A model generated the notes under the pieces. That model saw only the letters and a program-made list of their open reading frames with translations, searched no databases and was not told the origin of the DNA. Shown piece by piece: positions 54,311 to 63,970 of a stretch of DNA of 64,000 bases. The stretch spans positions 186,001 through 250,000 of the forward strand of contig NZ_CANSMR010000010.1 in assembly GCF_947648125.1 (NCBI RefSeq), given 5' to 3'. This stretch comes from an uncultured Bradyrhizobium sp. GTDB taxonomy: Bacteria; Pseudomonadota; Alphaproteobacteria; Rhizobiales; Xanthobacteraceae. Position 1 is the first letter of the stretch. Each line of letters starts with the position of its first letter. The position numbers were made by a program, and so were the translations under genes.

Positions 54311-55651
54311 ATGCTCCGCGCCGAAGACAACAAATTCCTCACCGAATCCGGTGCCGGAACGGGAATGGGCGAATTGCTGCGCCGGTTCTGGATTCCGGTG
54401 CTGCTGTCGGAAGAGCTGCCGGAGCCGGACAGCGACCCGAAGAAGATCGAGGTCATGGGCGAGGAGCTGCTGGCCTTCCGCGACTCGAGGGGTGTGGTCG
54501 GCGTCATCGATCAATATTGCCCGCATCGCGGCGCCAATCTCTGGCTCGGCCGCAACGAGGAATGCGGCATCCGCTGCGTCTATCACGGCTGGAAGTTCGA
54601 CACCGACGGCCGCTGCGTCGACATGCCGACCTCCTATCCGGACCTCAACGCCAAGGACCTGATCCGCATCAAGTCCTATCCGGTACGCGAATGGGGCGAG
54701 ATGATCTGGGCCTATATGGGCCCCGCCGAGGTGATGCCCGAATTGCCGGCGCTGGAGATGGCGCTGCTGCCGGCCTCGCACCGCTTCGTCACCAAGAAGT
54801 GGCAGGACTGCAATTGGGTGCAGGCGGTGGAAGGCTCGATCGACACCGCGCATTTCACCTTCGCGCATCTCTCCTTCGACAAGGAGGAGAACGAGATCCT
54901 CGACATCAAGAGGCATTTCGTCAACCCGCTGACGCGGGTCGCGACCGACCACATGCGCTGGATCGCCGAGGATCCGCGCCCCGTCATCAAGATCAATCCG
55001 CATGAGGCCGGGCTGACGGTCGCGGGCGGGCGGCTCACCGGCAGTGACAACATCTACTGGCGCATAGCCCAGTTCCTGATGCCGTTCCACAGCTACGCGC
55101 CGAGCTCGATGCCGGGCGAGAACATGTTCGGCCAGACCTTCGTGCCGGTGACCGACACCAATTGCTGGATTTACACCTATGCCTGGAATCCGCACCGGCC
55201 GCTGACCGACGCCGAGCGCGACGGCTACGCCAACGGCAACGGCGTGATGGCGGTGGTCGACGAGAACTATGTGCCACTGCGCAACAAGGCAAACGACTAT
55301 CTGATCGATCGCAACCTGCAGCGGACCAAGAGCTACACCGGCATCAAGGGCGTCTCCGAGCAGGACGCCGCGGTGCAGGACAGCCAGGGCCCAATCGCCG
55401 ACCGCACCCGCGAGCATCTCGGCCCGACTGATCTCGGTATCATGCATTTTCGCAAGCTGGTGATGGAGGCGGCCCGCGCGCTGCAAAAGGGCGAGGCGCC
55501 GGCGCACGCCAAGCACCAGGATCGCTACACCGTGCGCTCCGGCGCCTGCGTCACCAGCAAGACCAAGGATCTCGCTGCCGTCATGGTCGAGCGGTTCGGC
55601 GATCCCGCGGGCTTCGTCGGCGGTCCCGGGCAGAACGCCGCGGCGGAGTAG
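54311..55651 (+). CDS. Rieske [2Fe-2S] ring-hydroxylating oxygenase, alpha subunit
   Basis: A 446-residue terminal oxygenase with the Rieske centre at C70, H72 (QYCPHRGANL) and C89, H92 (RCVYHGWKFD), spacing CxH-x16-CxxH, and the catalytic iron motif EGSIDTAHFTFAHLS near residue 176. The single-subunit layout resembles phthalate 4,5-dioxygenase or vanillate demethylase. It needs an electron-transfer reductase, which is not in the window. The substrate is unknown; the neighbouring TauD-like gene suggests a small aromatic or oxygen-rich compound. Confidence 0.88.
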   Translation: MLRAEDNKFLTESGAGTGMGELLRRFWIPVLLSEELPEPDSDPKKIEVMGEELLAFRDSRGVVGVIDQYCPHRGANLWLGRNEECGIRCVYHGWKFDTDGRCVDMPTSYPDLNAKDLIRIKSYPVREWGEMIWAYMGPAEVMPELPALEMALLPASHRFVTKKWQDCNWVQAVEGSIDTAHFTFAHLSFDKEENEILDIKRHFVNPLTRVATDHMRWIAEDPRPVIKINPHEAGLTVAGGRLTGSDNIYWRIAQFLMPFHSYAPSSMPGENMFGQTFVPVTDTNCWIYTYAWNPHRPLTDAERDGYANGNGVMAVVDENYVPLRNKANDYLIDRNLQRTKSYTGIKGVSEQDAAVQDSQGPIADRTREHLGPTDLGIMHFRKLVMEAARALQKGEAPAHAKHQDRYTVRSGACVTSKTKDLAAVMVERFGDPAGFVGGPGQNAAAE

Positions 55652-55658
55652 GGGCACT

Positions 55659-55788
55659 GTCGTCCCTGCGAAAGCAGGGACCCATAACCACCGACGGAAA
55701 TTGTTGAGATGCACCGTGGCCGCAGCCTTCGCCAAACCGGCGACGGTGGTTATGGGTCCCGGGTCGCGCTTCGCTTGCCCGGGACGAC
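55659..55788. repeat. Palindromic element, family D, copy 3
   Basis: GTCGTCCCTGCGAAAGCAGG at the left; CTTGCCCGGGACGAC at the right; ATAACCACCG / CGGTGGTTAT inside. It lies between the convergent Rieske and antiporter genes. Confidence 0.8.
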
Positions 55789-55806
55789 GTGTGGAGAGAG
55801 CGTGCG

Positions 55807-57414
55807 CTACAACGGTATCCTGCGATACTCGCGGTTGGAGAGGCTGGCCTCCTCGAGATCGAGGTCGCGTTCGATGCGCCGTCTTGTTTCGTCGGTGATC
55901 TTGCCGTCGCGCAGCAGCATGTGGATGAACTTGCGTTCAGAGGAGATCAGCTCCCGCGTCAGCGCGGTGCCGGCGGCGGAGACGTCGTGCTTGTCGGGGT
56001 CGAGCGTATCAGGCAGCTGGTTGATGCGGATCTCATGGCGCGAGCGCAGCAGCTTGATCACCTCGTCGGAGAGTTCGCGATCGTCGGTGATGGCGTCGAG
56101 CGATTTCAGCGCGGCGTTCAGCGCCTCGCGCCGCGCCTCGATCTCCTGCTCGTGCTCGGCGATATGCTCGCTGCGCCCGTCCTTGGCGAGGCCGAGCACA
56201 CGCACCACCGGCGGCAGCCCGAGACCGAGTCCGACCAGCGTCACGAAGATCACGCCGAAGGCGACGAACAGGATCAGGTCGCGATACGGGAAGGCCTCGC
56301 CACCAGGCAATGTCAGCGGCAGCGCCAGTGCAGCGGCGAGCGACACCGCGCCGCGTACGCCGGTGAAGGCGACCACGAACACCGCCCGCCACGACGGCAG
56401 CGGATCGCGCTCGCGCACGCGGGCGCTGATCCAGCGCGGCAGATAGGTGCCGGGAAATACCCAGAGGAAGCGCGCGACGATCACGATGACGGCGACCAGC
56501 ACGGTGGCGGTCAGGATGTCGTACAGCGGAAACGCCTTCGACTTCTCGTATAGCGACCGCATCTGGAAGCCGGTCAAGAGGAACAGCAGGCCCTCGATCA
56601 GATAGATGATCAAGTCCCAGAAGAAGATACCCTGCAGGCGCGTCGCGGCCGAGATCAGCAGCGGCCCGTTCCAGCTCATATAGAGCCCGCAGGCGACGGT
56701 TGAGATCACGCCGCTGCCGCCGAAGTGCTCGGGGATCCAGTAGGCGAGATAGGGCGTGATCAGCGACAGCGTGATCTCGACCTGCGGATCGCGGGCGCGG
56801 CGGCGGGCGCGCAGGCTGAGCCAGCCGACCGCCGTGCCGAACGCAATCTCGCCGGCGACGATGACGAGGAACGTGCCGGTCGCCTTCGGCAGCGAGAACA
56901 GCCCGGTGGTGATGGCGGCGAGCGCGAAGCGGTAGAGGATCAGCGCGGTCGCGTCATTGGCGAGCCCCTCGCCCTCGAGCACCACAAGGATGCGGCGGGG
57001 CATGCCGAGCTTGCGCGCGATCGCGAGCGGCGCGACCACGTCCGGCGGCGCGACGATCGCCCCGAGCAGGAAGCCGATGCTCCAGGGCAGCCCGATCAGA
57101 TAGTGGGTTGCGGCCGCGACCATGAAGGCGGTGAAGATCACGCAGCCGACCGAGAGCAGGATGATCGGCCGCAGATTGGCCTTGAACTCACGCCAGCTCA
57201 TCGCGACGCTCGCCGAATAGATCAGCGGCGGCAGCACCACCAGAAGCACGAGCTCGGGCGGCAGTTCCAGCGACGGCATGCCCGGCACGAAGGCGAGCAC
57301 GATGCCGACCAGCAGGAGCAGGATCGCCGGCGCGATGTCGGTCCGCCGTGCAACCAGGGCGGTTCCCGCCAGCACGCCGAGCAAAGTGAGAAAGATCTGA
57401 AACTTGGCTTCCAT
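55807..57414 (-). CDS. Na+/H+ antiporter, CPA1 family
   Basis: A 535-residue monovalent cation/proton antiporter with about 12 helices. LEGEGLANDATALILYRFA and the PPDVVAPLAIARKLG segment match the CPA1 ND-type site. A C-terminal cytoplasmic tail of about 130 residues is rich in charged residues and probably regulates activity. It is a typical plasma-membrane pH and sodium homeostasis pump. Confidence 0.9.
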   Translation of the reverse strand: MEAKFQIFLTLLGVLAGTALVARRTDIAPAILLLLVGIVLAFVPGMPSLELPPELVLLVVLPPLIYSASVAMSWREFKANLRPIILLSVGCVIFTAFMVAAATHYLIGLPWSIGFLLGAIVAPPDVVAPLAIARKLGMPRRILVVLEGEGLANDATALILYRFALAAITTGLFSLPKATGTFLVIVAGEIAFGTAVGWLSLRARRRARDPQVEITLSLITPYLAYWIPEHFGGSGVISTVACGLYMSWNGPLLISAATRLQGIFFWDLIIYLIEGLLFLLTGFQMRSLYEKSKAFPLYDILTATVLVAVIVIVARFLWVFPGTYLPRWISARVRERDPLPSWRAVFVVAFTGVRGAVSLAAALALPLTLPGGEAFPYRDLILFVAFGVIFVTLVGLGLGLPPVVRVLGLAKDGRSEHIAEHEQEIEARREALNAALKSLDAITDDRELSDEVIKLLRSRHEIRINQLPDTLDPDKHDVSAAGTALTRELISSERKFIHMLLRDGKITDETRRRIERDLDLEEASLSNREYRRIPL

Positions 57415-57522
57415 AATGGGCTCAATTCGCCCGGAAACCAGCGCCAGTCAATGCGGTCCGGCCGGAGTCGGACCGCTGGAGCGTGTCATAAAGCCGTCGC
57501 AGGGATGCGGTGGGCCGCCCGG

Positions 57523-57897
57523 TCAGTCCCGCTGATCGTAGCGGTAGGACTTCGAGACGATCTGCCAGCCATCGGCGAGCTTCATTGCGACAAGGTAGTC
57601 GGTGAAATAGCGCGGCGGCAGCTGGCAACGCACCTTGATGAAGGCGGTGTTATCGTCGGAGCGGTCGATGGTGACGATGAAGTCCTCGCGCGGCTTGCCT
57701 TCGGCCTTCGCCGACGGCCGCTTGCGCACCAGAGCAAGCCAGTCCGGCACGCTGAGGACCTTCAGCTCGCCCTTGTCCACCCAGCGCAGGTCGGCACTGG
57801 GATGAAAGGCCGTTGCGAGCTTGTCGGCATTGCTCTCGTAGAGGCCGTCGAAATAGGTTTGCACGACGCTTTCGACGCTGGATCGTTCCTGACTCAT
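57523..57897 (-). CDS. NTF2-like (SnoaL-type) protein
   Basis: A 124-residue single-domain protein with the NTF2/SnoaL cone fold: VVQTYFDGLYESNADKLATAFH at the start, and VRCQLPPRYFTDYLVAMKLADGW and IVSKSYRYDQRD strands at the end. It is probably a small ligand-binding or catalytic protein. Divergent from the GFA-like gene. No partner is evident. Confidence 0.85.
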   Translation of the reverse strand: MSQERSSVESVVQTYFDGLYESNADKLATAFHPSADLRWVDKGELKVLSVPDWLALVRKRPSAKAEGKPREDFIVTIDRSDDNTAFIKVRCQLPPRYFTDYLVAMKLADGWQIVSKSYRYDQRD

Positions 57898-57995
57898 TGG
57901 TTAGTCCTCCCGGCAGGATTTGACTGCCAGGATTTAGCCATGAACCGCCGGATTGCGCCATGGCCGGCGATAAAATTCCGCGTGAGGAGCGAGTT

Positions 57996-58430
57996 GTGAC
58001 CGCATCTGCAAATTCGAACGAAACTATCCTGACCGGCGAATGCTTCTGCCGCGATGTGCGCTACGAGGTGGCCGACGCGTTCACCTATGCGTTGAATTGT
58101 CACTGCTCGAATTGCCGGCGCACCACGGGCTCGGCGTTCAAGCCGTTCGCGGGCATCGTGCGCGAGAAGTTCACCGTCACCAGCGGCGCCGAGGGTCTCT
58201 TGATCTACGGCGATGAGCTCACCCACGACGCGCATTGCGGCCGCTGCGGGTCGCTGCTCTATTCGCAGGTCCGTAACGGCGCCTATGTCCATGTCACGAT
58301 GGGTACGCTGCGCGATGCGCCGACGATCCGGCCGACCGCGCATATCTTCGTCGGCTCCAAGGCGCCGTGGTACGAGATACTGGACGACCTGCCGCAATAT
58401 CAGGAACATGTGACGCAGAGCGGGGAATAA
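57996..58430 (+). CDS. GFA family (glutathione-dependent formaldehyde-activating-like) zinc protein
   Basis: A 144-residue beta-tent protein with zinc cysteines C-x-C in GECFCRD, CHCSNCRRTTGSAF, and AHCGRCGSLLYS, the GFA signature. Start: GTG at 57996 has GAGGAG six bases upstream, better than the ATG at 57960. Despite the name, most members have not been tested for formaldehyde chemistry. Its stop is seven bases from the convergent lipoprotein gene. Confidence 0.82.
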   Translation: MTASANSNETILTGECFCRDVRYEVADAFTYALNCHCSNCRRTTGSAFKPFAGIVREKFTVTSGAEGLLIYGDELTHDAHCGRCGSLLYSQVRNGAYVHVTMGTLRDAPTIRPTAHIFVGSKAPWYEILDDLPQYQEHVTQSGE

Positions 58431-58436
58431 GTCCGC

Positions 58437-58799
58437 TCAAGGCAGGTTCTTGCCCTGAGTTGGGTCCGCTTGTACCGCTGACGTCTCGGACGGCCCCAGC
58501 GAGAAGGCGAGCACGACATCGTCGGCGCGCTGCTTGAACTCCTTGCCGACCGCAGCGCGCGCGGCGTCGGCGAGTTCATGCAATGGCTTGTCCTGCAGCA
58601 GGCTGGGGAAGGTGACGGTGACCGACGTGAGCCGGCCATTATGCCAGTTGAACGCGACCGCAGGCTTGACTCCGACCATTGCAACCAGATCGTTCTCCAC
58701 GGCCTTGGCGTGCTTGAAGCCATCGAACACGGCGTCGACCAGGCCGCAACCCGCGGCGCAGGCGGCCAACAGCGCGAGGGCGAGGAGGTTTCTGGCCAT
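58437..58799 (-). CDS. Small hypothetical lipoprotein
   Basis: A 120-residue protein with a lipoprotein signal: MARNLLALALLAACAAGC, lipobox LAAC or AAGC, cysteine at residue 14 or 18. The mature part shows FDGFKHAKAVENDLVAM and RLTSVTVTFPSLLQD and is soluble. A second start at 58853, after GGAGGAC, would put 18 extra residues before the signal. Function is unknown. It is divergent from the caspase-like gene. Confidence 0.7.
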   Translation of the reverse strand: MARNLLALALLAACAAGCGLVDAVFDGFKHAKAVENDLVAMVGVKPAVAFNWHNGRLTSVTVTFPSLLQDKPLHELADAARAAVGKEFKQRADDVVLAFSLGPSETSAVQADPTQGKNLP

Positions 58800-59056
58800 G
58801 CTGCGGATCCTGCCGGCTCTGGCGGGTGGAACCGCCGCGCTTGTGCCCTGCATCATGTCCTCCGTGGTTCTGTTCTTGTTGGCTCGATCGTGCACGAAAT
58901 CTCGTGACCAGCCAAATCCGAACCAGCGGTCTGTTTCGTCGACTAACAGTCAGGATGGCATGGTCCACGCCGTCGCGGATCGTGAGGCGCCTCACAAAGC
59001 ACCCCGGCTGCTTCTGGTAAACGGACCTGCATGCTAGAAACGGCCAGAGTGTCGCT

Positions 59057-60964
59057 ATGAACGGGTCTGGGCTCTTGAACGTGCATCGGTTGCTGTTCGC
59101 CGTCGCGGCCTTGCTGCTGATCGTCTGCCAGCCCGCCTTCGCCGAGAAGCGCGTGGCGCTGGTGCTTGGCAATTCGGCCTATCGGAACACCGCGCCGCTG
59201 GCCAACCCGGTCAACGATGCGTCGGTGATGGCCGCGACGTTGAAGAATGCCGGCTTCGACGTGGTCGACTTCCGCAAGGACCTTCCGGCCGTCGAGACCC
59301 GCCGCGCGCTGCGCGAATTCGCCGACCTCGCCCGCGATGCCGATATCGCGCTGGTCTACTATGCCGGCCACGGCATCGAGGTGGACGGCGCCAATTATCT
59401 GATCCCGGTCGATGCCCGGCTGGAGCGCGATACCGACGTCTATGACGAGGCGTTCTCGCTCGACCGCATCCTGGTCGCGATCGAGCCGGCTAGGCGACTG
59501 CGGCTGGTGATCCTCGACGCCTGCCGCGACAACCCGTTTGCCAAGACCATGAAGCGGACGCTGGCGACCCGGGCAATCGGGCAGGGGCTCGCCAAGGTCG
59601 AGCCGACCAGTCCGAATGTGCTGATCGCCTATTCGGCGAAGGCCGGCTCGACCGCGGCCGACGGCGACGGCAAGAACAGCCCGTTCACGATCGCGCTGTC
59701 GAAGTTCCTGCCGACCCCCGGTCTCGATGTGCGCCGCGCCTTCGGCTATGTCCGCGACGAGGTGCTGAAGACGACCAACAACCGTCAGGAGCCGTTCGTC
59801 TATGGCTCGCTCGGCGGCGAGGACGTGCCGCTGGTGCCGGCACCGGCCAAACCGGCGCCCGCTGCCGCTGCCGCCGCGCCCACAGCGCCAGCGCCGACGC
59901 CGCAGTCGGAGGCCCGGCGCGATTACGAGTTGGCGCTGCAGATCGGCAACAAGAGCGCGATGAACGCCTTCCTCGCCCAATATCCGAGCGGCTACTACGC
60001 CAACCTCGCCAGATTGCAGCTGGAGAAGTTCACCGCCGAGGACGCGCGCGTGGCCGCCACCGAGAAGGCACGCTTAGCCGAGCAGGAGCGCGCCCGGCTC
60101 GCCGCCGAGGGCGCGCAAAAGGCGCAGCAGGCCAAGGCCGAGGCCGACGCGAAGGCTGCCGAAGCGGCGCGTCTTGCCGCGGAACGGGCCAAGCAGGTTG
60201 CGCAGGAGCAGGCCGCGGCCGCCGAGCAGAAGCGGCAGGCTGATGCCGCGCTCGCCGATCGTGCTGCGACGAGCACGGCGGTGACCGATCAAGCGGCAAC
60301 GCAGGCTGCGGCCGCACCGCCGGCTCCGCCGGCTGCTCCCGAGAAGACCACGACCGTGGCCACATTGGCCACCGGGTCACCCGAGGTGGACGTGGTCAAA
60401 TCGGTGCAGACCGAATTGCGCCGCGTCGGCTGCCTGACCGGCACCGTCGATGGCGACTGGAACGCAGCCTCGCAGCGCTCGTTGACGCTGTTCAACCGCT
60501 ACGCCGGCACCAAGCTCGACATCAAGACCGCCAGCGTCGATACCCTCGATGCCGTCAAGCTGAAGCAGTCCCGTGTCTGTCCGCTGGTCTGCGAGCATGG
60601 CTACAAGGCCGACGGCGACCGCTGCACCCGGATCGTCTGCGCCGAGGGCTCGTTCCTCAACGACGACAATGGATGCGAGAAGCGGCGCGAGCGGAAGCCG
60701 GTCGCCAAGCGCGACAGCGACGAGCGCCCGTCGCGCCGTGAGCGCGAACGCGCGTTCCGTCCGCAGCGGGAACTGCGCGAACCACAGGTCCCGTCTGCGG
60801 CGATTCCGCGCCCGCAGGGCCGTGTGAGGGCGGAAGGCGGCGGCAGCGGGCAGATCATGTGCGATGCCTATCTGTGCCGTCCGGTCAGGCACGGCTGCCA
60901 TCTCGAGTACCGCGGCGGCGGCGGCCCCGGCGGCAACGTCGGCAATGTCGAGGTTTGCAACTAG
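59057..60964 (+). CDS. Secreted caspase-like (C14, metacaspase-type) protein
   Basis: A 635-residue protein. A signal peptide (about residues 1-29, ending PAFA) leads to a caspase fold with the dyad H105 (YYAGHGIEVDG) and C156 (LVILDACRDNPF). After it come a linker rich in Pro/Ala, a 130-residue Ala/Glu/Lys coiled-coil, a peptidoglycan-binding-like repeat (VQTELRRVGCLTGTVDGDW) and a C-terminal Arg-rich and Cys-rich tail (CRPVRHGCHLEY). It should act outside the cytoplasm. The substrate is unknown; relatives cleave after Arg or Lys. Confidence 0.88.
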   Translation: MNGSGLLNVHRLLFAVAALLLIVCQPAFAEKRVALVLGNSAYRNTAPLANPVNDASVMAATLKNAGFDVVDFRKDLPAVETRRALREFADLARDADIALVYYAGHGIEVDGANYLIPVDARLERDTDVYDEAFSLDRILVAIEPARRLRLVILDACRDNPFAKTMKRTLATRAIGQGLAKVEPTSPNVLIAYSAKAGSTAADGDGKNSPFTIALSKFLPTPGLDVRRAFGYVRDEVLKTTNNRQEPFVYGSLGGEDVPLVPAPAKPAPAAAAAAPTAPAPTPQSEARRDYELALQIGNKSAMNAFLAQYPSGYYANLARLQLEKFTAEDARVAATEKARLAEQERARLAAEGAQKAQQAKAEADAKAAEAARLAAERAKQVAQEQAAAAEQKRQADAALADRAATSTAVTDQAATQAAAAPPAPPAAPEKTTTVATLATGSPEVDVVKSVQTELRRVGCLTGTVDGDWNAASQRSLTLFNRYAGTKLDIKTASVDTLDAVKLKQSRVCPLVCEHGYKADGDRCTRIVCAEGSFLNDDNGCEKRRERKPVAKRDSDERPSRRERERAFRPQRELREPQVPSAAIPRPQGRVRAEGGGSGQIMCDAYLCRPVRHGCHLEYRGGGGPGGNVGNVEVCN

Positions 60965-60989
60965 CTCGCTTGCTGCGAACGAGCCGGAC

Positions 60990-61115
60990 TCCCTCCCCCG
61001 CTTGCGGGGGAGGGTTGGGGTGGGGGCTCTCTCCACGAGTCGCATTGTGGAGAGAGCCCCCACCCGGATCGCATCTTTTCGATGCGATCCGACCTCGCCC
61101 GCAAGCGGGAGAGGT
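60990..61115. repeat. Palindromic element, family A, copy 7
   Basis: CTCCCTCCCCCGCTTGCGGG at the left is mirrored by CTCGCCCGCAAGCGGGAGAG, with GGATCGCATC / GATGCGATCC arms. It lies between the convergent caspase and DUF1345 genes. Confidence 0.85.
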
Positions 61116-61135
61116 GCAGCGAGTTTGCCGCTGAG

Positions 61136-61816
61136 CTAGATCAGGCTCGCGGCGATGTTCACCATCAGGGCCAGCAGTGCGGTGTTGAACACGAACGAGA
61201 TGATGCCGTGCACGGTCGCGGTGCGGCGGATGATCTTGTCGGTGATGCCGACGTCGGAGACCTGCGCGGTCATGCCGATCACGAATGAGAAATAGACGAA
61301 GTCCCAGTAGTCGGCATCGGCATGCTGATCGCCGCTCGGAAACTGCAATCCGCCGGGCGTCTTGCCGCGGTAGAACTCGTGGGCGTAGTGCAGCGCGAAC
61401 GCGGTGTGGACCGCCGTCCATGACAGCGTGATGGTGACGATTGCCACCGCCAGTCCGGCCGGGCTGCCCTTGGATGCGCCGAGTTCGAACACGATGGCCA
61501 GAAGGCTCGCCAGCGCGCCGAACGCGGTCAGCAGCAGGATCAGGAAACGGCCATCGTCCTGCAATATGGCGCTGCGCTTGATGTGGGCGACGCCACAACG
61601 AAGCATCATCACATAGGCGAGCACGAGATAGAGCGCAGCGAAGGCGTCCCAGCCGGCGAGCATGCGGGTGACGAGGCGCGTCGAGCCGGGGATCAGCAGC
61701 GCGACGGCGATGCCGACCGCGATCGAAACGAAGGTGCGCGGCCGGCCCACCACCACGCGGACCGGCATCGGCAGCTTGCGGAAACGAACAAGGCGATCGT
61801 CGAACTCCTTGTTCAT
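61136..61816 (-). CDS. DUF1345 family membrane protein
   Basis: A 226-residue protein with about five hydrophobic segments and the DUF1345 signatures WTAVHTAFALHYAHEFYRG and GDQHADADYWDFVYFSFVIGM. Unknown function, inner membrane. Its start is 18 bases after the ispA stop on the same strand, so it may be co-transcribed with it. Confidence 0.85.
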   Translation of the reverse strand: MNKEFDDRLVRFRKLPMPVRVVVGRPRTFVSIAVGIAVALLIPGSTRLVTRMLAGWDAFAALYLVLAYVMMLRCGVAHIKRSAILQDDGRFLILLLTAFGALASLLAIVFELGASKGSPAGLAVAIVTITLSWTAVHTAFALHYAHEFYRGKTPGGLQFPSGDQHADADYWDFVYFSFVIGMTAQVSDVGITDKIIRRTATVHGIISFVFNTALLALMVNIAASLI

Positions 61817-61834
61817 TTCGCGTTTTACTTTCCG

Positions 61835-62755
61835 CTAATTCTTGCGCTCGGCGACGAAGCGGGCGGCGGCGCGCAGCACGTCGCCCCGGTTCCCGAACAC
61901 CGACAGCGCGGCGTCGGCGCGCGCCAGCAGGTCGCGCACGCGCTGCTTGGCGCCGTCGATGCCGAGCTGGGTGACGAACGTGGTCTTGCCGAGCACGGCG
62001 TCGGCGCCGGCAGGCTTGCCGAGTGCGGCGGCGTCGCCCTCGACGTCGAGCAGATCGTCGGCGATCTGGAAGGCTTCGCCGAGCGCTTTGCCGTAATCGT
62101 CGAGCGCCTGGTATTCCTTCTGCGAGGACTGGCCGAGGATCGCGCCGGCGATGCAGCCGAAGCGGAGCAGCGCGCCGGTCTTCATCTGCTGCACGCGCGC
62201 GACGTCGACCGGCTCGCGGTCGCCGAAGCGGCCTTCGCCGGCGAGGTCGAGGATCTGGCCGCCGGCCATGCCGCCGATGCCGGAGGCGCGCGCCAGCGCG
62301 CGGGTCAGGAGCAGGCGCACCTGGGCGTCCTTGTGGATCGCATCGCGGGTGATGATGTCGAAGGCAATCGTCAGCAGCGCGTCGCCGGCGAGGATCGCGG
62401 TGGCGTCGTCATAGGCCTTGTGCAGGGTCGGGCGGCCGCGGCGCAGATCGGAATTGTCCATCGCGGGCAGATCGTCATGGATCAGCGAGTAGCAGTGGAT
62501 GCATTCGAGCGCGGCGCCCACCAGCAGGGCGGATTCGCGCGGGATGCCGAACACCGCGGCGCTCTCGACCGCGAGGAACGGCCGCAGCCGCTTGCCGCCG
62601 CCGAGGCTCGAATAGCGCATGGCCTCGATCAGCCGCTTCGGGCGCACGATCTCGTCGCTCTCGGCCGCATCGGACAGCAGTTTGGCGAGCAGGGCTTCGG
62701 TATCCTCCGCGGTTTGGTCCAGCCGCTTGGAAAACTCTGCAGTACCGGTCGTCAT
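61835..62755 (-). CDS. ispA: Polyprenyl (probably farnesyl) diphosphate synthase
   Basis: A 306-residue trans-isoprenyl diphosphate synthase. The first Asp-rich motif is DDLPAMD with the following NSDLRRGRPTLHK (residues 94-112), the second is DDLLD near 235, and SLGGGKRLRPFL near 50 binds isopentenyl diphosphate. HCYSLIHDDLP before the first motif indicates a short-chain (C15) enzyme. The ATG at 62755 is directly after a pyrimidine-rich 5' end. It fits FPP synthase and complements IspG from the same window. Confidence 0.92.
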   Translation of the reverse strand: MTTGTAEFSKRLDQTAEDTEALLAKLLSDAAESDEIVRPKRLIEAMRYSSLGGGKRLRPFLAVESAAVFGIPRESALLVGAALECIHCYSLIHDDLPAMDNSDLRRGRPTLHKAYDDATAILAGDALLTIAFDIITRDAIHKDAQVRLLLTRALARASGIGGMAGGQILDLAGEGRFGDREPVDVARVQQMKTGALLRFGCIAGAILGQSSQKEYQALDDYGKALGEAFQIADDLLDVEGDAAALGKPAGADAVLGKTTFVTQLGIDGAKQRVRDLLARADAALSVFGNRGDVLRAAARFVAERKN

Positions 62756-62883
62756 TAAGAATTGCTCCAGATCGATTTTCGGCCGGACAATCGTTGATGG
62801 GATCGGCTTCGTCAATTCCCGCCCTGCGATGGATTGCGCCTTAAAAGTGCTGGAAAAACCGTGAATTATCCCCCAGACGTCTG

Positions 62884-63627
<744 letters not shown>

Positions 63628-63784
63628 GCGCGATTTCGGGCGGATTTTGCTGTCTCCAGGCCTAGATTTACGCGGTCCCTTCCTCTATAAGCGCGGCCTT
63701 ACCGGCATCGCAGCTTGCGCTTCGAAGCGCTGAGCCCGTCCGCATTTCGGACGATGCCTCCGCAACACCCTAGAGGACACCGTC

Positions 63785-63970
63785 ATGGCCGTTCCCAGAA
63801 GAAAAACCTCGCCGTCGCGCCGTGGCATGCGTCGTTCGGCCGATGCGATCAAGACCCCGACCTATGTCGAGGACAAGGACTCCGGCGAACTGCGCCGTCC
63901 GCACCACCTCGACCTGAAGACCGGCATGTACAAGGGCCGCCAGGTCCTGAAGGCCAAGAAAGAGTCCTGA
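63785..63970 (+). CDS. rpmF: 50S ribosomal protein L32
   Basis: A 61-residue ribosomal protein. [20 protein letters not shown], then a [20 protein letters not shown] segment and a basic end (VLKAKKES) are the L32 pattern of alphaproteobacteria. GAGGA precedes the ATG. It lacks the zinc-binding cysteines of some L32 forms. The genes that follow lie beyond the window. Confidence 0.96.
   Translation: MAVPRRKTSPSRRGMRRSADAIKTPTYVEDKDSGELRRPHHLDLKTGMYKGRQVLKAKKES

Noticed and set aside
54278-55735. Minus-strand reading frame of 485 residues opposite the Rieske gene
   Set aside because: The Rieske and mononuclear iron motifs on the plus strand show which strand is coding.
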